Source: Zobellia amurskyensis (lineage in GTDB: Bacteria; Bacteroidota; Bacteroidia; Flavobacteriales; Flavobacteriaceae). From it: 64,000 nucleotides of DNA. The translations under genes and the position numbers were made by a program. Below the pieces are notes generated by a model. The model made no database searches and was not told where the DNA came from. It was given only the letters and a program-made list of their open reading frames with translations. The DNA is taken from contig NZ_RCNR01000016.1 in assembly GCF_009725985.1 (NCBI RefSeq), forward strand, positions 1 through 64,000. Reading direction: 5' to 3'. Within the stretch, counting starts at the first letter, position 1. Each line of letters opens with the position of its first letter. Of this stretch, positions 56,942-64,000 are shown one piece after another.

Positions 56942-57754
56942 TTATATCAAAGGCCTTAAGACCTCTTCTATGTAAATACCATCTTTTAAAGTAACCCCAT
57001 CTGGATCTGTTATTGCAGCATCACATTCGTCCTCTACAATAATCCATCCCTTAAAGTCGGTTTCCTTTAAATACGATGTTATTCCCTTAAAGTCAATTAT
57101 ACCATCACCCATTGCAGCCCATTTACCGTTGTCATACATATCCTTATAATGGACACAGTTTACCAGTTCACGATACTGTTTTATAATAGGTAAAGGATCC
57201 ATACCACCTTTGGCCATGTGCCCAACATCTGGTGTGTATTTAATCACATTACTATCCAGACCGTTCAAAAGAATTTTATAATCCTCCTCTGTTCTGTATA
57301 TGGAGCCCATTGGAGAATTAGGGTGATACGAGCATATCACACCTTCCCCGGCCGCCCTAGTGGCAATTTCATTTACACAGGTCAATAGATTCTGTTGCCG
57401 CTCCTTTAAATGCTCACGATCTTGCCCTGGCATTTGTACCAGTAACAATATGGCTTCCGGAAAATGCTTCATGAACTCGATCCATTGATCGGCATTTCTT
57501 TTTTCCGCATCGGTTTCCTTTGGATTTCTCCAGTCTTCTACGTGACACAGAACGGATAGTTCTAAATTATTTTTGTCCAAGGTTGCCTTAAATACCTTAG
57601 GATCTGTAAATCCGTTCATAAAACCAGTATCAGGCTCAATACCTTTAAATCCTGCTTTAGAGGTTACCTCAATTATATGGTCTAATTTATTTTTATATTT
57701 TTCCCCGGACATTGCCCAAGTATAGGTCTCGCAACCAATTTTTATTTTTGACAT
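56942..57754 (-). CDS. Cytosolic TIM-barrel sugar isomerase/epimerase-like protein
   Basis: 270 aa without a signal peptide. AP-endonuclease-2-type barrel: GCETYTWAMSG near the start, GIEPDTG (Glu), YHPNSPMG (His), TPDVGHMAKGG (Asp/His), HYKDM and IVEDECD (Glu) supply the expected metal-site residues. It lies 39 bp upstream of the Gfo/Idh gene in the operon. Family members include hydroxypyruvate isomerase, tagatose-3-epimerase-like enzymes and keto-sugar eliminases; which one applies is open. Confidence 0.88.
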   Translation of the reverse strand: MSKIKIGCETYTWAMSGEKYKNKLDHIIEVTSKAGFKGIEPDTGFMNGFTDPKVFKATLDKNNLELSVLCHVEDWRNPKETDAEKRNADQWIEFMKHFPEAILLLVQMPGQDREHLKERQQNLLTCVNEIATRAAGEGVICSYHPNSPMGSIYRTEEDYKILLNGLDSNVIKYTPDVGHMAKGGMDPLPIIKQYRELVNCVHYKDMYDNGKWAAMGDGIIDFKGITSYLKETDFKGWIIVEDECDAAITDPDGVTLKDGIYIEEVLRPLI

Positions 57755-57841
57755 CGTTATATTATTTTTTTGTTAGGATTGGATAGTCATTTACACCAAA
57801 ACGACAGGGATTACCCAAAAACGTTTCGGAAATAACCTGAC

Positions 57842-58648
57842 TTAATAGTTAGCTTTTAACCAGTTCAACACTCTTGGATTAAAATCGTCCAATTTTTCCC
57901 AATGGAAAGCGTGACCTGCATTATCATACAAGTGAAGCTCGCTATTTGGAATCCCATCAGATACCTCTTGTACCATCCATTCCGGTACGAACATGTCTTG
58001 CTTACCTCCTATTACAAGCGTAGGCGATTTGATTTGAGATAATTGAGCTACCACGTTGTGGCTGATACAGGCTTCTGCCTGAGCTTCCAATCCATGTAAG
58101 GGTTGTTGAATAGCTTCTAAAGCAGCTCCTTTCTGGCCACTTAGCAATCCTTCAAATTCGGCATCATCATCAAAAGTAGGCTTGTCAAAAATGAGCAACT
58201 GCATAAAATTCGCAAACTGCTCCGGCCTTAAATGTGCCTTTATATGTGTAATGTGCCTAAATATAGCTTCACCCTTTCTATCACAACTCGCCCAAGGGCA
58301 CATAGCTACCATAGCCGCGACCTTTTCAGGATGCCTAATAGACATTTGCAAGGCTATTGCACCACCCATGGAAACCCCCACGACCGCTGCATTGGGTATG
58401 CTTAACGCATCTAAAAGTGCCGCACTATCATCGGCCATTTGAGCCGTTGTATAAGGGCCTTCCGGCTTATCTGACAATCCTACCCCACGGTTATCAAAAA
58501 GAATACATTGGTATTCCTTTTCCCAATGAGACACGTGCTTTTCCCAAACTGCCGATGCAGCTGTAATACCCATTATTAAAAGTAAGGGTTTGCCTTCTCC
58601 TCTTATTTCATAATATAACTGAACTCCGTTAACTGTAACAAATGACAT
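57842..58648 (-). CDS. Alpha/beta-fold hydrolase
   Basis: 268 aa, no signal. Nucleophile S93 in GVSMGG, Asp in GGKQDMFVP and His in NAGHAFHWE form a canonical triad; FDNRGVGLSD is the typical beta4 block. The oxyanion region reads LIMGITA rather than the usual HG motif. It resembles enol-lactonase-type hydrolases (3-oxoadipate enol-lactonase style) and could open a sugar lactone formed by the operon's dehydrogenase. That role is inferred from context only. Confidence 0.85.
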   Translation of the reverse strand: MSFVTVNGVQLYYEIRGEGKPLLLIMGITAASAVWEKHVSHWEKEYQCILFDNRGVGLSDKPEGPYTTAQMADDSAALLDALSIPNAAVVGVSMGGAIALQMSIRHPEKVAAMVAMCPWASCDRKGEAIFRHITHIKAHLRPEQFANFMQLLIFDKPTFDDDAEFEGLLSGQKGAALEAIQQPLHGLEAQAEACISHNVVAQLSQIKSPTLVIGGKQDMFVPEWMVQEVSDGIPNSELHLYDNAGHAFHWEKLDDFNPRVLNWLKANY

Positions 58649-58672
58649 AGTATATTTCTTTTCATTAGTTAG

Positions 58673-59701
58673 TTAACTCCATCCATGTAATTCGCGAACC
58701 TTTATAAGGGTTGCCAAAATATCGTTCCAAGTCTGTTGTTTCAGCATCACATCATTATCAAACATGCAACCATCCCAACAAATATGTTTAACCGCTTTTG
58801 TCAATTCTCCATTTCCGTCTCTTAACCAGAAGCCGGCATCTTTGGCAACATCTAATTTACCGTTTGGATCTGTAGCCAAACAGTGACGCCCTGTCTTATC
58901 ATGTGAACCAGTACCATGTACAGTTCCATCATTTTGAGCTACGTGAAAATCTATGGTCCACGGTCTTAAAGCATCTGTAACGGTTTTAAGACCCGCTTCC
59001 AATGTTTTTCTGTCCGACCAATCAAAATTTTCAGGTAAAATTCTATGCTCAGGAGCGTTATAGCCTAATAAATACAATAAGGTGTGGGACATATCTGCCT
59101 GAAAACCAATATTGGGTCTATCTACAGCTTCCAAAGTTTCTACCATAGCCTTCCAGCTATGCATTCCCGCCCAGCAAATCTCTCCTTCCGCAGCTAATTT
59201 CTCATCATAATCTGCAGCTACATCACATGCTTCACGAAACGTTTCAGCAATCAACTTGGTATTGTTTACCGGATCCTTTGCCCAGTCTTCCGGACTTGAG
59301 GCTGAATCAATCCTAATAACACCATATTGCCTAACACCGTGCTCACGGAAAATTTTACCAAAATGACACGCGCGTTGCACCATGTCCACAAATGTTTTAC
59401 GGTCCTCCTCAGAGCCTAAAGTAGGCCCGCCCCAAATAGGTGCGACCAAAGTGCCAATATTCAAATCTCGACCAGCAACTTTATCCGCCAATCTTTTTAT
59501 GTCATCATCAGAACTATGAATATCAACATGTGGATCAAATAGCCCAATATCTATACCGTCAAACTTAATACCGTTCACTTCTGCATTTGCAGTCATATCA
59601 AGCATTTGATCAAATGAAATAGGCGGCTCTGAATCTGGTCCTTTACCAACAATACCAGGCCATGAGGCATTGTGGAGTTTTGGAAAAGTGTTGTCTTTCA
59701 T
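58673..59701 (-). CDS. TIM-barrel sugar isomerase/epimerase-like protein (342 aa)
   Basis: 342 aa, longer than the usual 270-300 and with no signal peptide. Likely metal-site residues appear in [26 protein letters not shown], and FHVAQNDG near the C-terminus. It is 24 bp upstream of the alpha/beta hydrolase gene. It is clearly distinct from the 270-aa barrel in the same operon, so the pathway probably has two separate isomerase or lyase steps. The reaction is unknown. Confidence 0.83.
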   Translation of the reverse strand: MKDNTFPKLHNASWPGIVGKGPDSEPPISFDQMLDMTANAEVNGIKFDGIDIGLFDPHVDIHSSDDDIKRLADKVAGRDLNIGTLVAPIWGGPTLGSEEDRKTFVDMVQRACHFGKIFREHGVRQYGVIRIDSASSPEDWAKDPVNNTKLIAETFREACDVAADYDEKLAAEGEICWAGMHSWKAMVETLEAVDRPNIGFQADMSHTLLYLLGYNAPEHRILPENFDWSDRKTLEAGLKTVTDALRPWTIDFHVAQNDGTVHGTGSHDKTGRHCLATDPNGKLDVAKDAGFWLRDGNGELTKAVKHICWDGCMFDNDVMLKQQTWNDILATLIKVRELHGWS

Positions 59702-59793
59702 ACTTCTGTTCTTTTAAATTAAACGTATCTACTTTTTCAATTTAGCATATTCTTTAAACGTAAAAAATACACTTGCTCTAAAATACGGTTTAT

Positions 59794-61005
59794 TTATAAT
59801 TTAAGGTCAGGATTTTTAGGTCCAAAGTGTTTTAACATTACAATAGGATCTGTTTTACTATGATTTACAATAGTAACACCTTCTTTTGCAGCTTTCTCCG
59901 TCACAAAATATTCATCATGTGTTAATTGTCCATATCTAATAAGTGATGGTGTTTCAATATCCCAAACACCCATTTTACCGTGACCTTGCATCATAATCAT
60001 TCCGTAACAGGCACTATCTTTTATAGTAACTGTTTGCCCTGGCAGTACGGTCAATTCTTTAGCACTAAAAGCATCGGAACGGTAACAAATCCACTTATCA
60101 ACATAACCTTCTGCTTCCATTTCCTCTAAAGGTTTTACCGGAATAGGTCTCATGAAGCGAGTTTCCAACATATTTGGGTCTGTATTCAACTCCCAGTCTA
60201 TCACTTCCATTAGTTGATCAAAATCGCCCATTCTATCTTCTGGAGTTCCGTTCCATAATAGTTCCTCTGGAATAATGGCTTCGTTTACCAAAGATTGGTA
60301 CATGGCAAATACATCAGATGCTTTTTGAGGTTCATAGGTACACATACTACCTGGAGCATGAAGCATTCCTGGTGGTACATCCCATCCAGTTCCCGGTTCC
60401 AATCTAAAAGCCGATGAAAAGTTAGTAATCTTATTATCGCCCTTTGTAAAATTCTTTAGGCACTCTTTTATCTCTTCTTTAGTTGTACCCGGAGTTATTC
60501 CAAAGAAAGTATATGGAAAATCGCCTCCGTGGTTGTTTACTTGAGGTGGAAAATAATACGCTTCCGGTTTTCCTTTTTGACCAATTTTAGCTGCATGCTC
60601 GTCATTATGGTGAATGTGATGTGGTAACGGCCCCATGTTATCAAAAAACTTAGAGTACATGGGCCAACTTTGATACTCGTCCCAAAGACGGTCACCAATA
60701 ATTTCTCCTTTTAATTCATCAATAACATCTTTTAAAAGAATCTGCACCTCTTTGCCATCTTCCTCTAGAACAACTGGACTTAAACCTTCATTTTTGCCCG
60801 TTAAAGGACCATTTTCAGCGGGAGTCGTTGATGAAAACCAACGTTCATCTATACCTCCACGCTCTCCTCCCAAAACGTAATAATCGTCCGGGTGTAATTT
60901 TATTCTTCTACCCGGAACACAAAAAGAACGCGGTACCCATGTTGGCGCCAAACGTAAAATTCCTTGACCCTGCTCCAATGCTTTTTTAGCTGATGAATTT
61001 GCCAT
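59794..61005 (-). CDS. Cupin protein resembling class I mannose-6-phosphate isomerase
   Basis: 403 aa from ATG 61005. An in-frame TTG at 61014 would add three residues but is less likely. A metal-binding cluster lies in PHHIHHNDEHA, with a further Glu in KPEAYYFPP, as in type I phosphomannose isomerase; a second His site is in PPGMLHAPG. A C-terminal cupin half contains LPGQTVTIKD. It might isomerise a free or modified sugar, or act as a sugar-acid isomerase; the exact substrate cannot be told. It sits between the DUF4432 gene and the 342-aa barrel gene. Confidence 0.8.
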   Translation of the reverse strand: MANSSAKKALEQGQGILRLAPTWVPRSFCVPGRRIKLHPDDYYVLGGERGGIDERWFSSTTPAENGPLTGKNEGLSPVVLEEDGKEVQILLKDVIDELKGEIIGDRLWDEYQSWPMYSKFFDNMGPLPHHIHHNDEHAAKIGQKGKPEAYYFPPQVNNHGGDFPYTFFGITPGTTKEEIKECLKNFTKGDNKITNFSSAFRLEPGTGWDVPPGMLHAPGSMCTYEPQKASDVFAMYQSLVNEAIIPEELLWNGTPEDRMGDFDQLMEVIDWELNTDPNMLETRFMRPIPVKPLEEMEAEGYVDKWICYRSDAFSAKELTVLPGQTVTIKDSACYGMIMMQGHGKMGVWDIETPSLIRYGQLTHDEYFVTEKAAKEGVTIVNHSKTDPIVMLKHFGPKNPDLKL

Positions 61006-61022
61006 ATTACTCAATATTTATT

Positions 61023-62093
61023 TTATAAAAAAGATGTTATAAATGATTCTATTTTTTCTGGTGACAGTACTTCTAATTCTAACAAATAACTTCTACCTTC
61101 ATTTGGCTCCAATAAAATAAGAGAGCCTGCTTCTCTTGCATTTTTTTGCCCTATCGGTGGATTTGTTGCTGGCTCTAGGGCTGTCACGTATTCATTTTTA
61201 CCCCAATGCTGCCAATTGATCAACCAGGGTAATTGTTTTTTTGGAAAGCGAAGTGCTACGGCCAAATTCAATTTTTCGTTATAGATTCCGCAGTTACAAT
61301 TACCCTCCGTATCCTCTTCTGCATCAATAAATGCTACATCTTCACCCGTTCCAGAATGCGCATCCACAGGCTGTGGACATTTCCTAAAATTGACTTCGTC
61401 TTTAAAAATTTTTCGCTCAGAATCCGGTGTCGGGGATTCCAAATTTCCCTTCCAAAATAAATCAGTGCCTTCATCTATCAAAGGCCAACCAAAATTTACA
61501 TGATACAGAAGCATGTGCGGTGCCCTTTCATTTCCTCGGTTAACTACCTCATCATGAACATGAATCTTAGCCTCACCTAATTTACCGGAAATAGTTCGTT
61601 TCAATTCCAATACAGGTCCAAAAACCTGAGTTTCCCTAATAATACCGGTTATACTCATTTCCATTTTTCCCGCAGCTGGGTCTGGCTGAACAATGGAGAC
61701 TATTTCTGCAGGCGTATTGCTAATAAGACCATGAAGGCCCCTTGTACCATGCTCGTCTTCCTCCGGCCCACCTACGTGAGAAAGTCCGCAGGTAGTTAAA
61801 AGTCCACCGCCAAAATTCCGTATCCAACCCATTCCCTGATCAGAAAATCGCTCGGGAGAAACAACTCCTGTCTGACTTAGCCAAGCCAAACTATATTCTT
61901 TATAGAAGGCATCTGCAATGTCCATCCCGCGGTCAATAACAACCTTATACCTGAGCCCGGTTCCTGTGTTGATCCATGCAATCCGTGTTCCTCGACCCAA
62001 ACCGTTATCCAAAACAGAAGTCTCAATACCGCCTACCTGAGCCGTATTGCCAATTTTGTCTTTCCCGTTACGTATAAAACTTTCTGTGGACAT
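61023..62093 (-). CDS. DUF4432 family (aldose 1-epimerase-like) protein
   Basis: 356 aa, cytosolic. The galactose-mutarotase-like beta-sandwich is indicated by VIDRGMDIADAFY, LLTTCGLSHVGGPE, DEVVNRG and LLYHVNFGWPLIDEG, with TALEPATNPPIGQ near the end, all typical of DUF4432. Such proteins probably interconvert anomers of a sugar or its derivative. It lies 17 bp before the cupin gene start and 35 bp after the cytochrome protein, so it is in the same operon. Confidence 0.88.
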   Translation of the reverse strand: MSTESFIRNGKDKIGNTAQVGGIETSVLDNGLGRGTRIAWINTGTGLRYKVVIDRGMDIADAFYKEYSLAWLSQTGVVSPERFSDQGMGWIRNFGGGLLTTCGLSHVGGPEEDEHGTRGLHGLISNTPAEIVSIVQPDPAAGKMEMSITGIIRETQVFGPVLELKRTISGKLGEAKIHVHDEVVNRGNERAPHMLLYHVNFGWPLIDEGTDLFWKGNLESPTPDSERKIFKDEVNFRKCPQPVDAHSGTGEDVAFIDAEEDTEGNCNCGIYNEKLNLAVALRFPKKQLPWLINWQHWGKNEYVTALEPATNPPIGQKNAREAGSLILLEPNEGRSYLLELEVLSPEKIESFITSFL

Positions 62094-62128
62094 TAATAAT
62101 TTTATTCTATTTTGACCTTCTAACTTTA

Positions 62129-64000
62129 TTATTCTTTGCTAAACATCTCATTCTCGGCATCTCCACCAGAAATAAGGTACGCCAACAAATCTTTAACCTC
62201 ATCATCACTCAAACGATTAATACTACCCGGTGGCATCAAGGAAACTGAGGACATCTTCATTCCCGTTACATCTTCCTTAGGAATGGTTCTTAGAATGTCC
62301 GGTGCATACGGGTTCTGAGAAACCTTATAATTAGCTCCTTCTTCACTGATCAATCTACCTACTATAGAGTTTCCATCTTTTAAAGAAAAAACGGTTGTGT
62401 TGTATTGGTCTGAAATTACATCACTTGGATCAATAATTGCCCTAAGAATATCTTCTGGGGAGAATCGCGTACCAACTTGGGATAATTCCGGGCCAATGTT
62501 TTGACCTTCGCCACGCATACTGTGACACGTAATACAATTGGTAGCCAAAAACATATTTCTACCGGTTTCAAAATTTCTATTATCCAAACCATCGGCTAAT
62601 AACGGAGCAATGTCTTTCTCTTCCCATTTCTTCCCTGGACCTTTAGGCTGAATAGCACTTGAAGCTAATTCATTCCCTGATTTACTAAGTAAGGAATCTC
62701 CAGACATTTGATTGTAAAATTCCATTTTATTTGCAGCCACATGGGTCAATGCCTTTTTTCTAGCTTTATCTATAAAACCTATATAGCTACGTCCTGCTTT
62801 AAATGAAAAAGCTTTATAAAACCACTTGAAATACCTCTCCCTTAATTTAGGTGTCCACCCTGTTGTAGCATCTTGTAATACCAAGCCGTAATAGGTGTGC
62901 TGCGCTAAAGGCATATTCTTTAATGTTTCGGCAATGTCCATTCCATACTGCGGATTTCTAAGAATTAAATCTGATGCCTCCGTAGCCGTATTTGCCATAA
63001 CAGAGGCATTTTCCCCCTCTTCAGACTCCAACAAGGCAAGTGTTTTTGATATAACGGAAGAATCATCTACAAAAACCAATGTCTTACTCAGTAATTGATT
63101 TAACACGTCTGTATCCGCTGGGTAATGAGCTGACAAATACGAGCTGACTTTTCTTTTAACATCAGTATTCGGTTTTCCAAAACGTGATAAGGTAAGCTCC
63201 ATAGCACGAACTAGGTCTACTTGGTTCTGCTCAGAGAGACTAACGTAATCAATATTAACTAAGGAATTTATTAATCGGCTCTGCTGACTTTTATCGCCCT
63301 GTCTTGCCAAAGCTACGGCAGCATGAATTTTTCTTACCGCATCGGTTTCCGAATAAACCTTTTCTTGCCAAGTGCTTACTGGTTGATGTTCCACAGCAAT
63401 ACGGGCAGCATATTGAATAAACCGGTCTTTACTATTTAAATAGGGCCAAGCAAATTCTATTGCTCCATCTTGGGGAGCACCATGATAGGTCTCTAATTTT
63501 TTACGAATCGTGTTTTCTTTTGTTTGCTCTAAATCTGCAACAACCTCCGTTAGTTCATCTTGATTGTTATAGTATACGCGATACAAATCCGACTCTAATC
63601 TACGTCCACCGGTCATAAAGTACATAGCTCCGTCAGGACCAATAACTCCATCTGTTAATGGAAGCGGAATTCCCGATAGAAACTCTTCTTTTTCACCCAC
63701 ATAAGAAGAACCGTTAGCTTTCATTTCAATAGCATAAATAATTCCGAAACTCCAATCAAAAGCAAATACGCTATGCTGATATTTTTTAGGAAATTTAGCT
63801 CCTTTACCATGCACTACATTAGTAGGCGACCCCTGCCCTATATTAATTACAGGAGGTACATTATCCGGATAAGCCGCTGACCATTTTCCATTACCGGTTC
63901 TCCATCCAAACTCCGACCCACTTGTAACATGACAAATTCGCGTTGGACGATACCAAGGCATACCCAAATCCCATTCCATATCCGAGTCATAAACAAACAT
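62129..64000 (-). CDS. PVC-type heme-binding/membrane-bound dehydrogenase protein (partial, 5' end outside window)
   Basis: At least 623 residues; the frame continues past the right edge, and the Met at the edge is internal, not a start. The visible N-terminal part is the end of a six-bladed propeller of the glucose/sorbosone-dehydrogenase-like type (GPDGAMYFMTGGRR). A HEAT-like helical middle follows (about 150-470). A C-terminal cytochrome c domain has one heme motif CITCH at visible residues 489-493, then GEGQNIGPELSQVG and the conserved SDQYNTTVF tail. It is probably exported and may oxidise a sugar periplasmically, feeding the cytosolic enzymes downstream. It is the first visible gene of the operon. 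Confidence 0.88.
   Translation of the reverse strand: MFVYDSDMEWDLGMPWYRPTRICHVTSGSEFGWRTGNGKWSAAYPDNVPPVINIGQGSPTNVVHGKGAKFPKKYQHSVFAFDWSFGIIYAIEMKANGSSYVGEKEEFLSGIPLPLTDGVIGPDGAMYFMTGGRRLESDLYRVYYNNQDELTEVVADLEQTKENTIRKKLETYHGAPQDGAIEFAWPYLNSKDRFIQYAARIAVEHQPVSTWQEKVYSETDAVRKIHAAVALARQGDKSQQSRLINSLVNIDYVSLSEQNQVDLVRAMELTLSRFGKPNTDVKRKVSSYLSAHYPADTDVLNQLLSKTLVFVDDSSVISKTLALLESEEGENASVMANTATEASDLILRNPQYGMDIAETLKNMPLAQHTYYGLVLQDATTGWTPKLRERYFKWFYKAFSFKAGRSYIGFIDKARKKALTHVAANKMEFYNQMSGDSLLSKSGNELASSAIQPKGPGKKWEEKDIAPLLADGLDNRNFETGRNMFLATNCITCHSMRGEGQNIGPELSQVGTRFSPEDILRAIIDPSDVISDQYNTTVFSLKDGNSIVGRLISEEGANYKVSQNPYAPDILRTIPKEDVTGMKMSSVSLMPPGSINRLSDDEVKDLLAYLISGGDAENEMFSKE

Noticed and set aside
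1-64000. CRISPR arrays, IS elements, rRNA genes, riboswitches
   Set aside because: No regularly spaced repeat array, transposase frame, rRNA sequence or recognisable riboswitch core was found when reading both strands; very short or degenerate cases could be missed by eye.

Overview
The window looks like chromosomal DNA from a marine member of the Flavobacteriaceae (Bacteroidota), of the Zobellia/Maribacter/Arenibacter kind. This is an inference. It rests on two SusC/SusD pairs, many lipoproteins with Bacteroidota-style lipoboxes, AT-rich spacers with TTTG/TAnnTTTG-like promoter elements, three Cys-type S1 sulfatases, and an integrase whose first catalytic Arg position is Ser, as in IntDOT. 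No rRNA, CRISPR array or insertion sequence was seen; one tRNA is present.

Region 1 (1-19450): a polysaccharide utilisation locus on the minus strand. In transcription order it runs SusC, SusD, sulfatase, sulfatase, MFS sugar porter, SGNH hydrolase, GH2 lipoprotein, DUF5107-TPR protein, and a second GH2 lipoprotein cut by the left edge. The two GH2 proteins are paralogues. Two sulfatases suggest a sulfated glycan; no endo-acting hydrolase or lyase is visible.

Region 2 (19451-35701): an AraC-family regulator, divergent from region 1, heads a plus-strand block: SusC, SusD, a VCBS/ASPIC lipoprotein, then a planctomycete-like cassette. The cassette holds a PSD1-type cytochrome protein (DUF1549/DUF1553), a DUF1501 protein, an exported TIM-barrel 'sugar isomerase', and a DUF2231-cytochrome-LRR fusion. 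Three promoters (both susC genes and the cassette) carry the same direct repeat, TCCAT...TCCAT with 21 bp between repeat starts, placed 26-27 bp before a -7-like element. This suggests one regulon controlled by the AraC protein.

Region 3 (35767-38988): a TrkH potassium transporter, a tyrosine recombinase and tRNA-Pro(GGG), with inverted repeats between the last two. This may be a worn integration site.

Region 4 (39055-53255): mixed carbohydrate and envelope genes. They are an esterase, a VanX-like dipeptidase, a DUF5060 glycosidase-like lipoprotein, a third sulfatase, an exported TIM-barrel protein, a Tat-type gluconate-dehydrogenase-3/GMC oxidoreductase pair, a DUF255 thioredoxin lipoprotein, a SASA esterase and a Tat-type Gfo/Idh/MocA protein.

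Region 5 (53464-55663): gmd and fcl, which make GDP-L-fucose.

Region 6 (55751-64000): a minus-strand operon for an unidentified sugar or sugar acid. It encodes a PVC-type cytochrome c protein (cut by the right edge), a DUF4432 aldose-epimerase-like protein, a cupin, two cytosolic TIM-barrel proteins, an alpha/beta hydrolase and a Gfo/Idh/MocA dehydrogenase. Together with the exported oxidoreductases of regions 2 and 4, it suggests oxidative (3-keto type) sugar processing alongside hydrolysis. That idea is inference, not shown by sequence alone.
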